The notes under the pieces were generated by a model. The model was not told where the DNA came from. It was given only the letters and a program-made list of their open reading frames with translations, and searched no databases. Positions 60,064 to 64,000 of a stretch of 64,000 bases of DNA are shown in pieces. Within the stretch, counting starts at the first letter, position 1, and every line of letters starts with the position of its first letter. Position numbers and translations under genes: made by a program. Origin of the DNA: Alphaproteobacteria bacterium (GTDB lineage Bacteria; Pseudomonadota; Alphaproteobacteria; JANQMY01); contig JANQPL010000018.1 of NCBI GenBank assembly GCA_028289425.1, forward strand, positions 310,001 to 374,000, written 5' to 3'.

Positions 60064-60903
60064 TCACCGCAATAGGCTTGCCCCGTCCTCAGATTTCCTT
60101 TCGGAGCGCTTCTGGCTTTTATTAGACCTAGAGCTGTTCGCGCAGGCCGCAGGGCTCATGAAATCTCGGTAGTACTCGTCAAGTTCTTCCGGTTCCAAAA
60201 TGCCTGCGATCGCATTTTGTACTATGAACGCCGCTTCGTGTTTGCAGGCTAAGAACATCAGATCGAGGCGAGCCTCCCAGTTGATCTGAAAGAAAAACTC
60301 GATTTCCTCGCTCAGGCTCTGCTTTAGATCAAAGTCCAAGTCTCGATAAATGCGGATCCCCAAATCCGTTCGGAAATAGGCCAGTTTTTCGATGAGTGGT
60401 CCTGTCCTGTAGGACCATCTGAGCGCCTCCAGTGCGTCCTGGGTGACTTTACCGTCCCGATAGATCAAAGCCGATGACAGCCGAACCCAAACGAAGCTGT
60501 TGGCAGGGTTCCGCCGTAAGCTCGCCTCGAGATTGCTGATCGCTTCGGAAAGGAGCGCCTGGCCTTCGCGGGTACTCACTCCGATAGCATCCAATTGGCG
60601 CAATTGGGCAAACGCGGCGTCGGCAAAAAGATCTGCATTTCCGTCGTGGATTTGAGCGGCCGCTTCCAATCCTTGAACCGCTGCCTGAAGTCTTTTTTGG
60701 TTGCTGGGGGACTCCAATTGTTCCACCGGCGTTTTTCGGATTCTCTCCAAGACGCTGTCCGCCGGAATTACCCGAACCTCGGTTATTAGTCTTGGTACGG
60801 CAAGCGTCACCAAGGCCACGCCGACCAAAAGTGGCATGATATAAGAGAAATGCCGGTCTATGGATTTGGAAAGACGCGGCGGCAACCCGAATCTTTTTAA
60901 CAT
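60064..60903 (-). CDS. Single-pass membrane protein with helical repeats, hypothetical
   Basis: A 279-residue protein. One hydrophobic helix (IMPLLVGVALVTLAVPRL, about 23-40) follows a short basic N-terminus, and the rest should be periplasmic. Helical repeats resembling TPRs are visible (ADLFADAAFAQLRQLDAIG, LSEAISNLEASLRRNPANSFVWVRLSSALIY). The C-terminus is basic and Ser-rich. It follows wzc on the same strand by 78 bases, so it is likely an accessory protein of the same polysaccharide export system; I do not recognise the family. Confidence 0.7.
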   Translation of the reverse strand: MLKRFGLPPRLSKSIDRHFSYIMPLLVGVALVTLAVPRLITEVRVIPADSVLERIRKTPVEQLESPSNQKRLQAAVQGLEAAAQIHDGNADLFADAAFAQLRQLDAIGVSTREGQALLSEAISNLEASLRRNPANSFVWVRLSSALIYRDGKVTQDALEALRWSYRTGPLIEKLAYFRTDLGIRIYRDLDFDLKQSLSEEIEFFFQINWEARLDLMFLACKHEAAFIVQNAIAGILEPEELDEYYRDFMSPAACANSSRSNKSQKRSERKSEDGASLLR

Positions 60904-60981
60904 TCAAAAAGGCCTCAAAGGCGACTCGTTCCCTACCCGTGAGTCTAGAGAACTTGGTCAGGCTCGCCAACCGCCGAGAGG

Positions 60982-63258
60982 TTAATCCAAATAGTAGTTG
61001 CTGTAGCGGCCGTAATAGTGGCCGGCATCCGTTTGGCCGTAGCGGGAATAGCGCTCGAAATCCACCTGCGATAGGCACGTTCCCAGTACGGAAATTCCGG
61101 CTTCGTCCAATGCTTCCATTGCCTTAATTGACGCAACGCGCGGGGTCCGTTCCCAACGGATCACGAAAACCACCGTATCCACATGACGAGACAGCAGTTT
61201 GGTATCGCCAACCGGTAGGACCGGCGGCGCGTCGACAATCACCATCTCGTAGCTCTCGCGCAATTCCGCAAGCAAATCGCGCATGGCGTTCGAGTTGAGC
61301 AGGTCAGGCGTGTCCGCACCGCCCTCTTTCGTGGTCAAGATATGGAGACCCGTGCGGTCGTCCCTCAGAATCGCTTGCTCGATCGAGCAGGTCCCGTTCA
61401 GAACTTCCAGAAGGCCGCGTTCATGGGCCGGCTCGTCCACGAATTCACGGACGCGAGGCCGCCTTAAGTCGGCATCCAGCAGAACCGTCTTGGTGCCAGA
61501 CCGAGCAAAAAGGCGGGCCAGTGAAATCGACAAGGTTGACTTACCTTCACTGGGCAGCGCCGATGTGGTCAGCATACATCGGATCGGTTTTTCCGAGTTC
61601 GACAGCAACACACTGTTCTGAATACTTCGTATGGCCTCGCTATAGGCCGACAGCGGCTTGTCCAGAATATATTCGTGGGGCTCGAGTTCCTTGTTGCCGC
61701 GCTTCACGGACGGGATCACGCTCAGATTTCTCACCCCTGTCGTGGATTCCAATTGTTCGACGGAACGGAAACCGTTGTCCAGGCGCTCGGCGATAAGAGC
61801 CAACATGATTCCCAACAGGGCCGAGGCCATGAACCCTCCTGCCACAAACAATCTCTTGTTCGGGAAGCTGGGCCCCTGGGGCACCGTTGCAACGGAAATA
61901 ATCCGCGCATCGGATTCCTGGATCGAATCCTGGTCGGTGGTTGCCTTGAACCGGCTAAGAAAGACTTCGTAGATTTGGCGATTGCCGTCCGCCTCAAGCT
62001 CCAGTTCGCGAAGCTGAATTTCTAGACGGTTCTGTTCCGCATTCCTAACTTGCTGCTTTGCAACGCTGCCCTCGAGGGATTTTTCCCGCGCCCGCGCCAC
62101 AGCAACGTCGTTCCGCAGCTCTTGAATATAGCGCTCCACTTCCTGGTTAATCTTGGAGCGGATCTGGCGGAGTTCATTTCGGATCTGAACCATCTGCGGG
62201 TGGCGGGCCTGATAGCGGGTCGCCAAGTTACTTTCGCGTTGGTAGAGATCTGCCTCCTGCTCGCGCAACTGATTGATCAAAGCGGAGTTGATCACTTTGG
62301 ACGCGCGCGTCACACCACCACCCGATTGATAGATTTCTTCAATCTGCTGAAGGCGAACTTCCGCTTCGGCGCGTGCTGTTCGCGCTTCCACAAGGGCGCG
62401 GTTGAATTCTTGGAGTTGCTCCGTGTTTAGCGTGTTGCCATCCTGGGTGCCGATCAGGCTGTGCTGTGCCTTGAAAGCTTCAACGGCCTCTTCCGACGCG
62501 CGAAGCTCTTCCCGCAACAGACGAAGCCGGTCATTCAACCAATTGGTCGCTCTGCGCGTTGCTTCGAATTTGGTTTCAAGCTGATCGACGATGTATGACT
62601 CGGCAATGACATTCGCGATGCGCGCGGCCTTGGTTGGGCTGACCGATTCAAATGTTATGTCGATCGCAAACGACGTGCCGATTCGGGTTACATCCAATCC
62701 GCTTACGACACCGCCAATGACGCTGTCTTCGACAATCGCTTCGCTTTGCTCTTGGGTCAGAAATGTTTCCGGTTCATCCCCGTCAACCGCATTACGCCAT
62801 GCCTCCGGCAACCAGTTGAGCGGATTGGCAAACGACAAGACGGCGGAAACGACCGAAGTCCGCTCTTCGGCCACATCAGGATTGAACTCGGGGTCCTCAT
62901 GCAACTGAAGATCCTGGACGACACGCTTGAGCAGCGAGCGGGACTTTAAAACCTGCACTTGGCTCTCGACAGTCGACGTATCGGGCGACAGACCGGAGAA
63001 GACCGATTGCAGGTCCAATATCTGATTTTCGCGCGGATCGATGAGGATCTGTGTCGTGGCGCTATAACGCGGGGTTAATTGCCAGGTGAGGAGAGCAACC
63101 AGGGTGGTCACCACGACCATGGTCCCGATCACGATTGCCTTACGTTCCCTGATGATCCTGATTAGCCGCATCAGGTCGGCGGTGAGATCGACCCCTTCCG
63201 TCGGCAGCGCAAAAGAGCGCGCCGTCGGTGTCTGCCCTGGAATATCACCCATCTTCAT
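60982..63258 (-). CDS. wzc: Wzc/ExoP-type polysaccharide co-polymerase with tyrosine kinase domain
   Basis: A 758-residue inner-membrane protein. First TM near 25-50 (VIGTMVVVTTLVALLTW) leads into a Wzz-type periplasmic domain rich in coiled coil; the second TM near 475 (VAGGFMASALLGIMLALIAE) precedes the BY-kinase. Walker A SALPSEGKSTLSISLA is near 565, A' VLLDADLRRP follows, then Walker B MVIVDAPPVLPV. The C-terminus is a tyrosine-rich tail with seven Tyr in about 24 residues, the autophosphorylation cluster. It controls chain length and export. The frame opens at a TTG; ATG at 63258 is preferred. The symbol reflects the family, not strict orthology. Confidence 0.92.
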   Translation of the reverse strand: MKMGDIPGQTPTARSFALPTEGVDLTADLMRLIRIIRERKAIVIGTMVVVTTLVALLTWQLTPRYSATTQILIDPRENQILDLQSVFSGLSPDTSTVESQVQVLKSRSLLKRVVQDLQLHEDPEFNPDVAEERTSVVSAVLSFANPLNWLPEAWRNAVDGDEPETFLTQEQSEAIVEDSVIGGVVSGLDVTRIGTSFAIDITFESVSPTKAARIANVIAESYIVDQLETKFEATRRATNWLNDRLRLLREELRASEEAVEAFKAQHSLIGTQDGNTLNTEQLQEFNRALVEARTARAEAEVRLQQIEEIYQSGGGVTRASKVINSALINQLREQEADLYQRESNLATRYQARHPQMVQIRNELRQIRSKINQEVERYIQELRNDVAVARAREKSLEGSVAKQQVRNAEQNRLEIQLRELELEADGNRQIYEVFLSRFKATTDQDSIQESDARIISVATVPQGPSFPNKRLFVAGGFMASALLGIMLALIAERLDNGFRSVEQLESTTGVRNLSVIPSVKRGNKELEPHEYILDKPLSAYSEAIRSIQNSVLLSNSEKPIRCMLTTSALPSEGKSTLSISLARLFARSGTKTVLLDADLRRPRVREFVDEPAHERGLLEVLNGTCSIEQAILRDDRTGLHILTTKEGGADTPDLLNSNAMRDLLAELRESYEMVIVDAPPVLPVGDTKLLSRHVDTVVFVIRWERTPRVASIKAMEALDEAGISVLGTCLSQVDFERYSRYGQTDAGHYYGRYSNYYLD

Positions 63259-63316
63259 GCTGCTTGTTCCCAAACTCTAAAATCTTCTCTGCGCCCCTGC
63301 ACTAGACCAGGCAGTC

Positions 63317-63358
63317 GTATAACGACCTCGACTTATGAGTAATAACGCGACGTTATAC
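63317..63358. promoter_or_regulatory. Inverted repeat GTATAACG / CGTTATAC upstream of wzc
   Basis: Eight-base perfect arms (63317-63324 and 63351-63358), separated by 26 bases containing a further TAATAACGCG, lie about 60 bases upstream of the wzc start. They could be a regulator site near the promoter. No regulator in the window is clearly linked. Confidence 0.35.
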
Positions 63359-63507
63359 CAGAACTATAAAGAATTTGCTTTGCCCCGGAGCAAAAAACCT
63401 TAAGAAATACCTAATTTTGCATCAATTGCCGCACCAATTCCCTGGGCCGGCGGACAATATAGACCAAAACGGCCAGTCCACCCGAATCGCGCATTAACCA
63501 AGAAAAA

Positions 63508-63540
63508 GGCCAGCTGACTGCGTTGAAGCAGCAGCTGGCC
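63508..63540 (-). terminator. Intrinsic terminator of the beta-barrel protein gene
   Basis: GGCCAGCTG (63508-63516) and CAGCTGGCC (63532-63540) form a perfect nine-base stem. On the minus strand it is followed by TTTTT, just after the stop of the partial outer-membrane protein gene. Confidence 0.8.
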
Positions 63541-63565
63541 CGTCTTGTGATTAGCCGGATCTGAC

Positions 63566-64000
63566 TTACAGCTGCACGCGAAGCGTCAGGCCGACGATAT
63601 TGCTTTCGAAGTCCTCCGTAGGCGTCGTCGAATCCCGCTGCTCGTAGCGATACTCAGCCGCGATCGATAGGTTTCTGTTCAGCAGATAGATGGCCCGCAC
63701 GTCGGCTTCGTAGGTATCGTCTTCACGGACGATGCCTTCATATTCCCTTAGGTCATATCTAAAGCCGGCGCTCAAGATCACATTCCGCATGAGCTCGTGA
63801 TCAACCCCAACATCGATAACAGTATTGATGAATGCCGAGGCAACCGCGGGCGCTCCACCACCGTCAAATCCGGCAATGGTGGTTTCCTGAACGCGCCGTG
63901 ATGCGCCAAGCAAGATTGTGGTCAGCCGCGTGACATACCACTCAACATCCGCATTCGCGGATATACCGTCAACGGTCACCAGGGCCGGATCGTCGAAATC
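63566..64000 (-). CDS. Outer membrane beta-barrel protein, C-terminal part
   Basis: The frame is open to the right edge, so only the C-terminal 144 residues or so are visible. They show alternating amphipathic strands typical of a barrel: EWYVTRLTTILLGASRRV, INTVIDVGVDHELMRNV, ILSAGFRYDLREYEG, and SIAAEYRYEQRDS, then a last strand NIVGLTLRVQL. This pattern fits putative beta-barrel porins often encoded with polysaccharide export genes (PF10082-like). The N-terminus, with signal peptide, must lie beyond the window. The last residue is Leu, not the common aromatic. Confidence 0.72.
   Translation of the reverse strand, partial: DFDDPALVTVDGISANADVEWYVTRLTTILLGASRRVQETTIAGFDGGGAPAVASAFINTVIDVGVDHELMRNVILSAGFRYDLREYEGIVREDDTYEADVRAIYLLNRNLSIAAEYRYEQRDSTTPTEDFESNIVGLTLRVQL

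Overview
The window is a 64 kb piece of a GC-rich proteobacterial chromosome, most likely an alphaproteobacterium of the Parvibaculales/Rhizobiales type. This is inferred from three things: the sdhE-mfd block facing recG, the many CoA, P450, LLM-flavin and Rieske catabolic genes, and palindromic repeats built on CCGGGCAATCCA / TGGATTACCCGG. I saw no rRNA, tRNA, phage, classical IS element or CRISPR array.

Layout. 1-3.8 kb: the 5' part of a secreted YbjN-like gene, an AhpD-like and a VOC-fold protein, then an overlapping GT2 / methyltransferase / GtrA operon for polyprenyl-linked sugar transfer. 3.8-8.1 kb: a HemL-like aminotransferase and an alpha/beta hydrolase diverge from a TetR / small membrane protein / desaturase operon, with palindromic candidate operators between them. 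8.2-11.5 kb: acyl-CoA dehydrogenase, Rieske oxygenase and a secreted protein. 11.5-16.2 kb: an SDR, two more YbjN-like proteins, a PIN-domain protein with lost active-site residues, a lipoprotein cytochrome c and an AT-richer orphan membrane protein. 16.2-23.3 kb: mfd, sdhE, recG and a DUF502 gene. 23.5-31 kb: enoyl-CoA hydratase, a palindrome-flanked GIY-YIG nuclease, a glutaminase of animal-type domain order, small proteins, a large secreted protein with a Cys-His-Asp signature and an epoxide hydrolase. 30.9-40.3 kb: a beta-propeller/MoaD pair, sulfotransferase, P450, PDZ protein, LLM oxidoreductase, two SDRs, a second palindrome-flanked GIY-YIG nuclease and two methyltransferases. 40.5-48.8 kb: a co-directional catabolic run (CoA-transferase, hydratase, amine oxidase, aldo-keto reductase, LLM oxidoreductase) facing a thiolase and an HMG-CoA-synthase-like protein. 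49-64 kb: a TPR-SPOR protein and then an exopolysaccharide locus.

How the genes work together. The right end makes and handles nucleotide sugars: GalU makes UDP-glucose, Ugd oxidises it to UDP-glucuronate, and predicted decarboxylase and 4-epimerase enzymes give UDP-xylose and UDP-galacturonate, while GalE gives UDP-galactose. A polyprenyl glycosyl-phosphotransferase, an O-antigen-ligase-like protein, a Wzc-type tyrosine kinase and a beta-barrel protein supply the assembly and export side. The further glycosyltransferases must lie outside the window. The middle is a mosaic of fatty-acid or xenobiotic catabolic genes.

The most unusual structure is a repeated unit seen twice. A small GIY-YIG nuclease gene is bracketed by inverted copies of a short palindrome, with matching spacing and matching TGGAT and ATGACG boundary boxes. 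It suggests a REP-like mobile module that uses a GIY-YIG nuclease.
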